From Frateuria_A sp035944355 (GTDB lineage: Bacteria; Pseudomonadota; Gammaproteobacteria; Xanthomonadales; Rhodanobacteraceae): 64,000 nt of DNA. The notes under the pieces were generated by a model that saw only the letters and a list, made by a program, of their open reading frames with translations, made no database searches and was not told where the DNA came from. The stretch is taken from contig NZ_DASZBH010000016.1 of the NCBI RefSeq assembly GCF_035944355.1, positions 124,001-188,000 of the forward strand, given 5' to 3'. The position numbers and the translations under genes were made by a program. Position 1 is the stretch's first letter. Every line of letters starts with the position of its first letter. Below are positions 56,983 to 64,000 of the stretch, piece by piece.

Positions 56983-57630
56983 TCAATGCGTACTGCTGCC
57001 GGAGGGCGGCATGCTCATCGAGCCGCTGCTGTCCATCGGCGTGGCGGAGCTGTGGCCCTTCGACCGACCGCTGCCGTGCATGCCTTCGCTGCCGGCGAGT
57101 TTCTCGGCCATCTCCATGTGCGTCTTGAGCACGGGCAAGGTGGCGCTGGCGAACTGCTTGACGTCGCTGTCGCTCGCCTTCTGGCTTTCCATGCCGAACA
57201 TCTTGATCGCCTTGCGATGGTCCTTGACCATCGCCTTGGCGTAGGCCTGGTCGAAGGCCGTGCCGCTCATGGCCTTGAGCTTGTCAGCCTCCCGTTTTTG
57301 CATCGGCGTCGGCTCGGTGGGCAGGGTCACCTGCTGGCGCTGGGCGATGCTCATCAACTGATCGTTCGCCTTGGTATGGTCGTCGACGATGCGCTGGGCC
57401 AGTTCCTTCACCTGCGCGGAGGAGGACTTGTCCAGCGCGATGCGGCCCATCTGGACCTCGGCCAGGCCGTCGGCCGCCGCATGGCGCATGAACGCGCCGT
57501 CCTTGCTGGTGCCGCTCTTGCTCATGCTGCCGCTGCTGCCGGGAGTGCTGCTGCTCTGGGCGAACGCCGTGCAGGCCACGCCGGCCAGCAACAGTGCGCC
57601 GAGCATCATGCTGATGCGTCGGTTGGTCAT
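56983..57630 (-). CDS. DUF4142 (ferritin-like helical) periplasmic protein
   Basis: A 215-residue exported protein. A signal peptide (MTNRRISMMLGALLLAGVACTAFA) precedes a Ser/Gly/Lys linker and the DUF4142 helical bundle (about 45-175): FMRHAAADGLAEVQMGRIAL, VKELAQRIVDDHTKANDQL, FDQAYAKAMVKDHRKAIKMF and VKQFASATLPVLKTHMEMAEKLA. Ser/Gly/Met/His-rich tail follows. The family is stress-related with a four-helix fold, and its function is unproven. It is located between a KGG stress protein and a metallothionein-like gene. Confidence 0.88.
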   Translation of the reverse strand: MTNRRISMMLGALLLAGVACTAFAQSSSTPGSSGSMSKSGTSKDGAFMRHAAADGLAEVQMGRIALDKSSSAQVKELAQRIVDDHTKANDQLMSIAQRQQVTLPTEPTPMQKREADKLKAMSGTAFDQAYAKAMVKDHRKAIKMFGMESQKASDSDVKQFASATLPVLKTHMEMAEKLAGSEGMHGSGRSKGHSSATPMDSSGSMSMPPSGSSTH

Positions 57631-57681
57631 CTCGATTTCCTCGTGGGTGGTTTGCGCGCCCCGGGCTTGCGCACGGCGCGG

Positions 57682-58005
57682 TCAGTCTTCTTCCCCGTTC
57701 TTGGAACCCTCGCGGCCGGCCTTGGCCTGCTGGGCGTTGCCACGGTTGCTTTCCTCGCCGCTGCGGCGGCCGTGGCTGGCTTCGCCACCTTTGCGGCCGA
57801 TCGCGGCCATGTGCTCGCGGTTGGAGCTCACGGCTTCGCCGCCCTTCTGGCCGGCGCGGCGTGCTTCCTCGGACGTGAACTGGTGGGCATGGCCGCTGGC
57901 GTGCGCCGCGCGGCCGCCTTCGCTGGCGATCTCGCGCTGGCGTTCCTCGTCCATGCTGGCGAAGCCGCGTTTGCTGGTGCCGCTGCCTTGGTTCTTGCTG
58001 GACAT
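57682..58005 (-). CDS. KGG-repeat stress-induced protein
   Basis: A 107-residue hydrophilic protein with three KGG-type units: KRGFASMDEERQREIASEGG, FTSEEARRAGQKGGEAV and NREHMAAIGRKGGEASHG. This repeat is found in general stress proteins such as GsiB and con-10. It is thought to be disordered and protective during desiccation or starvation. The start MSSKNQGSGTSKRG is typical. The tail is rich in Gly, Arg, Asn and Glu. A 51-bp gap separates it from DUF4142. Confidence 0.9.
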   Translation of the reverse strand: MSSKNQGSGTSKRGFASMDEERQREIASEGGRAAHASGHAHQFTSEEARRAGQKGGEAVSSNREHMAAIGRKGGEASHGRRSGEESNRGNAQQAKAGREGSKNGEED

Positions 58006-58314
58006 GTCGGTGCTCTCTTCTTCTCTTCCGTTCGGGGGAACGTCGGGCAGGGGAACCCGACGGCGCACCGCGTTGCGCGGCTGCTGCCATGTGGTCGCAA
58101 CATCCATGCCAGCCAGAAAGTGCGCCGAACGCCGCCGTAACGTGCGCAACGTCGCCGACAAGCCAGATGCTGCCGCGCCTGCTCGCAAGCGGTCGCGGCA
58201 AAACTACAAAGCCGCTTGGAAAAGTTGCCGTGGTGCGCAGCTAGGTGCGGTGACGGCGGCGTGCAGCGCGGCTAGACGTTTGGAGGGCGCATGCCGCGTC
58301 GAGCCCGCTCGCGG
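58006..58314. other. Intergenic region upstream of the KGG gene
   Basis: 309 bp without a supportable gene. It contains a G-rich run GTTCGGGGGAACGTCGGG near 58023-58040. No clear promoter hexamers or terminator with a T-run was found; the KGG promoter must lie here. Confidence 0.4.
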
Positions 58315-59031
58315 CTAGTTGAGCTCGCTGCGGCGGACCGGGTTAGGCTCGCCGAGCAGGCCGCGGGCTAGCTCGGCGCAATGCAGGCAGCCGTGGCCGA
58401 TCTGGTTGAGCACGGTGAGCACGCGGGCGTGCTCCTTGCGCTCGAGCATCAGTGCGGCAAGATCGGTGCGCATCAGGATGACGTTGAGCGCGTTGTTGAT
58501 CGCGTCGACCACCGAGACCGGGTTGGCGGATTGCTCGTGGGCGTCGGCCTCGCGCCGCTCGCGCTGCAGCAGCACGGCCAGCCAGGCGCCGACGTGGGCC
58601 AGCGCCGCACGTTCCTCGGCGTCGAGCATGCGCGGCCGGTACAGCGTCAGACCGAGCGCCGCCGCCGGCCGGCGCGCGCGCCGGCAAGGCAGGGCGATCG
58701 CGCGCAGGCGCGCGTTGCCGCCGCGCAGGCGCGCGTCGCTGCGTTCGACGCACAGCGAGGAGCGCAGCGACTGCGCGGCCAGGTGCGAAGCGAGCGCACG
58801 CGCCTCGCGCCGCGAGGGCGGCGGTGGCGGCAATGGCCAGCAGTAGCGGCCCTGTCCGCTGGGCCGGTGCGGCGCCACCAGCAGGCAGACCTCGGCGTGC
58901 CATTGCAGGCTCACCTGCTGCAGCAACCGGGTGATCGCCTGCTCCGCGGAGGAGGCGTCCAGCGCCTGCAGTGTGGTCGGCAGCGGCAGGGGGATGGGGG
59001 TGATGTAGGGGCTGGCCGGGCGTGCGTTCAT
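58315..59031 (-). CDS. GAF-like protein with a vestigial histidine-kinase-like C-terminus, unknown function
   Basis: A 238-residue protein. Residues about 20-175 look like a GAF sensor domain (AEQAITRLLQQVSLQWHAEVCLL, ending in MLDAEERAALAHVGAWLAVLLQ). After it, VVDAINNALNVILMRTDLAALM resembles a HisKA dimerisation helix in which the phospho-acceptor His is replaced by Asn; no ATPase domain follows. It starts 4 bp after the stop of the sigma-54 regulator, so the two are co-translated and may act as sensor partner and regulator. Pro/Arg-rich linkers give high GC. I do not assign a function. Confidence 0.6.
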   Translation of the reverse strand: MNARPASPYITPIPLPLPTTLQALDASSAEQAITRLLQQVSLQWHAEVCLLVAPHRPSGQGRYCWPLPPPPPSRREARALASHLAAQSLRSSLCVERSDARLRGGNARLRAIALPCRRARRPAAALGLTLYRPRMLDAEERAALAHVGAWLAVLLQRERREADAHEQSANPVSVVDAINNALNVILMRTDLAALMLERKEHARVLTVLNQIGHGCLHCAELARGLLGEPNPVRRSELN

Positions 59032-59032
59032 T

Positions 59033-60373
59033 TCATTCGCGATCTTCGTGCTGGTAGCGCGACAGCTTGTTGTAGATGGTCTTGAGGCTGACCCCCAGCG
59101 CCTCGGCCGTCCGCGTCTTGTCGTTGTCGAAATGGGCAAGGGTGCGCAGCAGCATCTGTTTTTCCATTTCGTCGATGGTCATGCCGACGCGGAAAGGCAT
59201 GCTGCCGTGGTCGTGCGCCTGGTGCAGCGGGTATTGCGGCGGCTGGGCGATGTGCATGTCCAGTTCATCGCCGGACATCACCCAGGCGCGTTGCACCGCG
59301 TGCTTGAGCTCGCGTGCGTTGCCGGGCCAGTCGTGCGCCAGCAACCGGCGCATGGCGTCCGGCGCGAAGCGGCGGCTGGTGCCGTAACGCTCGTTGAGGC
59401 GGTCCAGGAAGCGCTGCGCCAGCAGCGGGATGTCGCTGGGGTGCTCGCGCAGCGGCGGCATCGCCAGCGGGAAATCCATCAGCCGGTAGTACAGGTCGGC
59501 ACGCAGCAGGCCGTCGCGCACCGCCTGCAGCGGGTCGCGGTTGGTCGCGGCGATCACGCGCACGTCCACCGGCTTGCTGGCGCTGGCGCCCACGCGGGTC
59601 ACATCGCGCTCCTCCAGCACGCGCAGCAGGTGGGTCTGCAGCTGCAACGGCATTTCGGTGCATTCGTCCAGAAACAGCGTGCCCCCTTGCGCCTGCTCGA
59701 AGAAGCCGGCATGGTCCTTGATCGCGCCGGTGAAGCTGCCGCGCTCGTGGCCGAACAGCTGGCTGGTCAGCAGGTCCGGCGCGATCGCGCCGCAATTGAC
59801 CGCGACGAAACGGCCGCTGCGCTCGCTGTACTGGTGCAGCGCGCGCGCGGCCAGTTCCTTGCCGGTGCCGCTCTCGCCGTGGATCAACACGGTGACGTCC
59901 AGCGGCGCGACGCGGCGGATCTTCTCGAACAATCGCTGCATCAACGCGCTGGCGCCGATCAGCTCGCCGCAGCGCTCGCTCGCCAGCGCGGTGGCGGCGC
60001 GCAGCTTGGCCGCGGCCACCGCCTGGTCGAGCAGGCGATTGAGCTGATCGCCTTCGACCGGCTTGATGAGGTAGTCCAGCACCGGCAACTGCAAGGCCTG
60101 TACGGCGGTCTCCACCGAGGGATGGCCGGTGATCACGACCACCTGGCCGGTCTGTTGCGGGTCGAGCTTGTCGATCAACTCCAGGCCATTGCCGTCGGGC
60201 AGCGAAAGATCGACCAGCATCAGGTCGAAGTGCGCCTCGGTAGTAAGCCTCAATGCATGCGCCAGGCTGGCTGCGCCGGTGACGGAGCAGTCTTTCGGTT
60301 CGGCGAAGGCGGTTACCACGTCTAGGAATTGGGGATCGTCGTCAACGAGCAGGATGGAAGCGGTCGTCGGCAC
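59033..60373 (-). CDS. Sigma-54-dependent response regulator (NtrC family)
   Basis: A 446-residue activator. Receiver domain 1-120 with Asp55 (LMLVDLSLPDG) as phosphorylation site and lysine in LIKPV. AAA+ domain about 135-370 with Walker A GESGTGKE (166-173), the sigma-54 loop GSFTGA (212-217; Ser instead of the usual Ala at position two) and Walker B GGTLFLDEC. A Fis-type HTH (KTRTAEALGVSLKTIYNKLSRY) ends the protein. The GTG at 60373 has a usable GGTGA site and gives a normal N-terminus; the ATG at 60451 adds 26 unrelated residues. Its partner is likely the gene immediately after, or the PAS kinase at 62-64 kb. Confidence 0.92.
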   Translation of the reverse strand: MPTTASILLVDDDPQFLDVVTAFAEPKDCSVTGAASLAHALRLTTEAHFDLMLVDLSLPDGNGLELIDKLDPQQTGQVVVITGHPSVETAVQALQLPVLDYLIKPVEGDQLNRLLDQAVAAAKLRAATALASERCGELIGASALMQRLFEKIRRVAPLDVTVLIHGESGTGKELAARALHQYSERSGRFVAVNCGAIAPDLLTSQLFGHERGSFTGAIKDHAGFFEQAQGGTLFLDECTEMPLQLQTHLLRVLEERDVTRVGASASKPVDVRVIAATNRDPLQAVRDGLLRADLYYRLMDFPLAMPPLREHPSDIPLLAQRFLDRLNERYGTSRRFAPDAMRRLLAHDWPGNARELKHAVQRAWVMSGDELDMHIAQPPQYPLHQAHDHGSMPFRVGMTIDEMEKQMLLRTLAHFDNDKTRTAEALGVSLKTIYNKLSRYQHEDRE

Positions 60374-60632
60374 AATTTCACCGGAAGGGGTCGCAAGACC
60401 CGGAGGCTGTCGCGTTGAAAGGAGCAGGCCGCCCGAGGCGTACCCATGCATCCACGGCGACAGCCGCGGCTGCGCAGCGCTTGGCAGGTCGGCGTGGACG
60501 ACGCTGACGATGCCGCAAGCGAAGTGCAAGCTGCGTCGAAGAGTTGTTCTAGGCAGTGGCGCGTGCGTCGTGCACGCGCCACACGTGTGGGCGTCCGGTA
60601 CGCCGCATGCCTCGCAGGTGGCGCGCGCTGCC
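60374..60632. other. Intergenic region between the sigma-54 regulator and the BON gene
   Basis: 259 bp holding the promoter region of the regulator. GTGCACGACGCACGCGCC-like dyads near 60560-60590 (GCGTGCGTCGTGCACGCGC) form a short palindrome on both strands. No convincing sigma-70 or sigma-54 (GG-N10-GC) promoter could be fixed. Confidence 0.35.
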
Positions 60633-61604
60633 TCAGTGCCTGCTGCGTCCACCGATGTCGCTGCCTTGCGTGGAGCCGCCGCCGGCGGCGCTGGTGCTGC
60701 CGGCCGCTGGCGAGCCGCCCGCACTCGCCGTGTCCGAGCGCGCGGCGTCGCTCCGGCTCACACGCAGATGGTTCTGGATGTCCTTGACGTTGCCCAGGTC
60801 GTCGACGATGTCCTCGGCCTGGTGCTTCATCCGACGCGTGGGGACGCTGCCTTCGAGCGTGACCGTTCCCTGGCTCACCTTCACTTCGATGTCGCTGGCA
60901 TCCAGATCGGCCTCGGTGAGGCGCTCGCACGCCAGTTCGCGCAGGCGTTCGTCGCTGCGTTCGTAGCCGCGCGGGCGGGTGCCGCGGAATGCGCCGCGCT
61001 GGTCGCCTTCGTCGAACCAGTAGCGCTTGCCTTGCTGGCGGAAGCCGGCGCCGCCATAGGTGTCGGTGTGGGCGTACTGGCCGCCGCCGGCGTCGCGGCC
61101 GCCAGCGCGGGAGGCCGTACCGTAGCGCGGGCCCTCGTAGTCGTGTTCCTGCGTCCAGCTGGCGTGGGCGTAGTCGCCGCTCGCGTCGTCCTGGGAGCTG
61201 CCCTGGCCATAGGAACGCTCCGCGCCATAGCCACTGTTGTCCTGTCCATGGGGGTCAGGGCGGTAGTCGCGCCGGGGCTGCCACTGGTGGCGGCCACCCT
61301 GGTTCTGGCGCTGGCCGTCGGCGCGTTCACTGTCGGTGTCCTGGCCGTAGCGCGCGTCGCCGCGGTGGCCGCTCCACAACTCGTCCTCGCGGTAGCCGCC
61401 GCCGTAGCGCGCGGGCTGCTCGCTCCAGCGCGGGCTGCGCGTGTCGTTCCGTTCGTGCTGTGGGTGGGCGGCTCGCCATGGGCGCTCGGCGGCCGTTTCA
61501 TTGTCGTCGCCGAAAGTGCGCACCTGGCGCCGGGCCTCGTAGGGGTCACGCCGTTCATCGTGGATGCGCGGGCCGCGTCGCGGGTCGTCGTCATGTCGGC
61601 TCAT
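60633..61604 (-). CDS. BON-domain protein with long charged, Gly/Tyr/Arg-rich N-terminus
   Basis: A 323-residue protein. Residues 1-210 are hydrophilic, with many R, D, Q, G, Y and H residues, probably disordered. Residues about 215-280 form a BON domain: DERLRELACERLTEADLDASDIEVKVSQGTVTLEGSVPTRRMKHQAEDIVDDLGNVKDIQNHLRV, of the type found in OsmY and some phospholipid-binding proteins. The C-terminal tail is Gly/Ser/Ala-rich. No signal peptide is seen, unlike OsmY. A stress role is possible. Position between the sigma-54 regulator and a Pro-rich peptide gives no more clues. Confidence 0.82.
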   Translation of the reverse strand: MSRHDDDPRRGPRIHDERRDPYEARRQVRTFGDDNETAAERPWRAAHPQHERNDTRSPRWSEQPARYGGGYREDELWSGHRGDARYGQDTDSERADGQRQNQGGRHQWQPRRDYRPDPHGQDNSGYGAERSYGQGSSQDDASGDYAHASWTQEHDYEGPRYGTASRAGGRDAGGGQYAHTDTYGGAGFRQQGKRYWFDEGDQRGAFRGTRPRGYERSDERLRELACERLTEADLDASDIEVKVSQGTVTLEGSVPTRRMKHQAEDIVDDLGNVKDIQNHLRVSRSDAARSDTASAGGSPAAGSTSAAGGGSTQGSDIGGRSRH

Positions 61605-61660
61605 GGGAGCTCCTTAAGGGATGGGCGCGAAAAATTTGCAGCCGCATGCCAACTTTTGCC

Positions 61661-61930
61661 TCAGTTGAACCAGCAGAAAGCGGGCGCGGCCGGATCGTCG
61701 ATACGCGGCATCGGCATACCCGGATCATGTGGGTCGATCGCCGGCTGGTCGGGCTCGCGCGGCTTGGGTGCGCGCACCGGATCGCCCGGATCATAGGGTT
61801 GCGGCGGCGTGGGGTCCGGCGGCAGCGACTCGGGATCGCCGACCGGCTTGGACGGGGTCATGCCGCCGATGGGGCCGATGCGAGGCATGCGGATCGCGAC
61901 GGGCGGCGGGCAGGGCAGGAACATCTGCAT
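61661..61930 (-). CDS. Small proline-rich protein, unknown function
   Basis: An 89-residue peptide with a clear ribosome binding site (GAGGACTCCCC before the ATG at 61930). After a short hydrophobic start (MQMFLPCPPPVAI) it is rich in Pro, Asp and Gly (PPDPTPPQPYDPGDP). It ends in AFCWFN. No family is recognised. The start could be a weak membrane or secretion signal. It lies 57 bp before the BON gene on the same strand. Confidence 0.6.
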   Translation of the reverse strand: MQMFLPCPPPVAIRMPRIGPIGGMTPSKPVGDPESLPPDPTPPQPYDPGDPVRAPKPREPDQPAIDPHDPGMPMPRIDDPAAPAFCWFN

Positions 61931-62028
61931 GGGGAGTCCTCGCGGAGGAGTATTCCCGGTCATACAAGCCACGTGCCAACGCCGCGCAGCACGCCAAACG
62001 GTTCAGGCGGCCCGGGCCGGCCGGCGGT

Positions 62029-63972
62029 TCAGGGATTCTGCGCGCGCTTGAGCGGGCTGGGCAGCAGCGTGCGGATGCGCTGCACCAGCGTGTCGAACTC
62101 GAACGGCTTGGTCAGCAGGTCGGTGTCGGCATCGAGCGTCCAGTCTTCCGGCATCGTCTCGGCATAACCGGTGACGAACAGCACCTTGAGGCCGGGCCGG
62201 CGGTGGCGTCCGACCTCGGCCATCTGCAGACCGTTGAGCCCGGGCAGGCCGATGTCGGAAACCATCAGGTCGATCCGCTCGTCCGACTCGATCGCCGCCA
62301 GTCCGCCGTGGCCGTCGCGCGCTTCCAGCACCCGGTAATGCAGTTCGCGCAGCTTGCCGGCGACCAGCTCGCGCACCACGTCCTCGTCTTCCACCAGCAG
62401 GATGGTTTCGCCGGCGGCCGGCTCCCAGCGCGCGCCCGGTTCGCGCGCGTCGTTCGAACGCACGTTGCGCCGCTCGCCGCTCGGCAGGTAGATCGATACA
62501 GTGGTGCCGTGGCCCGGTTCGCTCTCCAGCTCGATCGCGCCGCGCGACTGCGTGACGAAGCCATGGATCATCGACAGTCCCAGGCCGGTGCCGCGGCCCT
62601 TGGGTTTGGTGGTGAAGAACGGGTCGAACGCCCGCGCGCGCACTTCGGGCGTCATGCCCATGCCGGTGTCGGATACCTGCAGCAGCAAGGTCGGCGCATC
62701 GCTGAGGCTGTGCGGACGCCGCAACGGTCCTTCGCCGGGCGGCGCCGAGCCGGTGCGGATGGTCAGGCGGCCGCCGTCGGGCATCGCGTCGCGCGCGTTG
62801 ATGGCCAGGTTGAGCAACGCGCTTTCCAGCAGGTTCGGATCGCACAGCACCGGCACCAGCGCGGGCGCCAGGTCGAGTTTCAGCTCCACCCGTTCGCCCA
62901 GCGTGGCCGGCAGCAGCTCGGCGATCTGCGTGACCAGGTCGTTGAGGCTCACGCTCTTGGGCGCCAACGGCTGCCGCCGCGCGAAGGCGAGCAGGCGATG
63001 CGTCAGCGTGGCGGCGCGCTTGGCCGAGTCGATGGCGTTGCCCAGGAACCGGTCCACGTCCTGGCGTCCGCTGGCCAGGCGCATCTGCACCACCTCGAGC
63101 GAGCCGATGATGCCCTGCAGGAGATTGTTGAAGTCGTGCGCGATGCCGCCGGTGAGCTGGCCCAGCGCCTCGATCTTCTGCGACTGGAACAGCTGCGCGC
63201 GGGTCTCCTCCAGGTGGCGCTCGGCCTCCATCCGCTCGGTGATGTCGCGGGTGATCTTGGCGAAGCCCAGCAGCTGGCCGTCGCTGTCGCGGATGGCGTC
63301 GATGGCGATCTCGGCCATGAAGCGCGAGCCGTCCTTGCGCACCTGCCAGTCGACCAGGTCGTAGCGGCCGCTTTCGGCGGCCACCGTCATGGCCGTCTGC
63401 GCCACCTGCGGGTTGACGAAGAAGCGCGCCAGCGGGCGGCCGATGATCTCGGCGGCGGCATAGCCCTTGATGCGTTCGGCGCCGGCGTTCCAGTCGGTGA
63501 CGATGCCATTGGGGTCGAGCATGCAGATCGCGCAATCGGTGACGCCGTCGACGAACAGGCGGAAGCGCCTCTCCACTTCGCGCAGCCGCTGCTCGGTATG
63601 GCGCCGCTCGGTGATGTCGCGGGTGACCATCGCGAAGCCGAGCAGGTGGCCGTGCTCGTCGCGCACCGCGTCGCAGACCATGTGCGCCCAGAAGCGGCTG
63701 CCGTCGCGGCGCAGACGCTCGGCCTCTTCCTGGAAGCGGCCGTGCGCCGCGGCCATGTGCAGGATCAACTCGGGACGGCCGCCGGCGCGCTCCTGTTCGG
63801 TGTGCAGCAGGGCGAACGGGCGGCCGACGATATCGGCCGGGCGGTAGCCGTGGATCTGCTCGGCGCCCGCGTTCCAGCTGCGGACGCGGCCCTGCGGATC
63901 GACCATGAAGATGGCGTAGTCCAGGATGGACTGGACCAGCAACTGGTAAGGATGGGTACCACTCGTTTCCAT
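62029..63972 (-). CDS. Hybrid PAS-PAS histidine kinase with C-terminal receiver
   Basis: A 647-residue soluble sensor. Two PAS domains, about 10-125 and 135-250, each end in FA-x-x-TRDITER. The HisKA phospho-acceptor is His279 in GGIAHDFNNLLQG. The ATPase domain has the N box LNLAINARDAMPDGG, and G boxes SDTGMGM and GRGTGLGLSMI. A receiver domain (about 520-640) has phospho-acceptor Asp in LMVSDIGLPG and LLTKPFE. Without membrane segments it should sense a cytoplasmic signal, perhaps redox or haem through PAS. The partner regulator is not certain; the sigma-54 regulator 1.7 kb downstream is the nearest. The start METSGTHPYQLL is complete. Confidence 0.93.
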   Translation of the reverse strand: METSGTHPYQLLVQSILDYAIFMVDPQGRVRSWNAGAEQIHGYRPADIVGRPFALLHTEQERAGGRPELILHMAAAHGRFQEEAERLRRDGSRFWAHMVCDAVRDEHGHLLGFAMVTRDITERRHTEQRLREVERRFRLFVDGVTDCAICMLDPNGIVTDWNAGAERIKGYAAAEIIGRPLARFFVNPQVAQTAMTVAAESGRYDLVDWQVRKDGSRFMAEIAIDAIRDSDGQLLGFAKITRDITERMEAERHLEETRAQLFQSQKIEALGQLTGGIAHDFNNLLQGIIGSLEVVQMRLASGRQDVDRFLGNAIDSAKRAATLTHRLLAFARRQPLAPKSVSLNDLVTQIAELLPATLGERVELKLDLAPALVPVLCDPNLLESALLNLAINARDAMPDGGRLTIRTGSAPPGEGPLRRPHSLSDAPTLLLQVSDTGMGMTPEVRARAFDPFFTTKPKGRGTGLGLSMIHGFVTQSRGAIELESEPGHGTTVSIYLPSGERRNVRSNDAREPGARWEPAAGETILLVEDEDVVRELVAGKLRELHYRVLEARDGHGGLAAIESDERIDLMVSDIGLPGLNGLQMAEVGRHRRPGLKVLFVTGYAETMPEDWTLDADTDLLTKPFEFDTLVQRIRTLLPSPLKRAQNP

Positions 63973-64000
63973 GCCACCATCCTTGCACAGCAGGTACCGC

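Noticed and set aside
62003..63988. A 661-residue frame overlapping the PAS hybrid kinase in another minus-strand phase
   Set aside because: No domain can be read in it; the kinase frame holds PAS, HisKA, ATPase and receiver motifs.

Overview
The window is 64 kb of GC-rich, gene-dense chromosomal DNA. It looks like a gammaproteobacterium of the Xanthomonadales/Lysobacterales, probably Rhodanobacteraceae (Dyella, Luteibacter, Frateuria or Rhodanobacter-like). The reasons are a complete Entner-Doudoroff block zwf-pgl-edd-eda, Oar-type TonB-dependent receptors beside TPR-sulfotransferases, an AlgZ/AlgR-like pair next to hemC, a PagL lipid A deacylase, and heptameric and REP-like palindromic repeats. 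The genus is inference from gene content. No rRNA, tRNA, insertion sequence, prophage or CRISPR array was seen.

Layout. 1-6.8 kb: end of a family 2 glycosyltransferase, a DUF488 protein, a patatin-like phospholipase, an SLC13/RCK permease, a 7-bp tandem repeat, a WYL regulator, an unknown membrane protein and a DUF481 outer-membrane protein. 7-10.5 kb (minus): esterase, AlgZ-like sensor, AlgR-like LytTR regulator, hemC. 10.7-15 kb: an S9 peptidase, then two paralogous small proteins of unknown function on either side of an MmyB-like HTH regulator. 15-19.8 kb: marR-outer membrane factor-emrA-emrB drug efflux operon with a readable promoter/operator. 19.8-25.7 kb: pagL, DUF2239, an MFS exporter and an RND pump inner-membrane subunit. 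26-28.2 kb (minus): btuB behind a clear cobalamin riboswitch.

28.4-40.3 kb: two large Oar-like TonB-dependent receptors, each with its own promoter candidate and strong terminator, followed by three tandem TPR-sulfotransferase paralogues. This is the most system-like accessory block. 40.4-46 kb: a GntR/HutC regulator divergent from zwf-pgl-edd-eda. 46-51 kb: DUF1272, a rhodanese divergent from an FtrA-like regulator plus EamA transporter, an S10 carboxypeptidase and an NTF2-like protein. 51-56.8 kb: a full-length Lhr helicase gene that carries three in-frame REP-like palindrome insertions, and an alpha/beta hydrolase whose 3' end runs through another palindrome. 56.8-64 kb (minus): a stress and signalling cluster with a metallothionein-like peptide, DUF4142, KGG protein, degenerate GAF/kinase-like protein, sigma-54 response regulator, BON protein, proline-rich peptide and a PAS-PAS kinase-receiver hybrid.

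How genes work together: zwf, pgl, edd and eda convert glucose-6-phosphate to pyruvate and glyceraldehyde-3-phosphate. The MarR-regulated tripartite pump spans both membranes. BtuB imports B12 and is switched off by B12 through its leader RNA. PagL, DUF481, the efflux systems and the receptors indicate an actively remodelled outer membrane.
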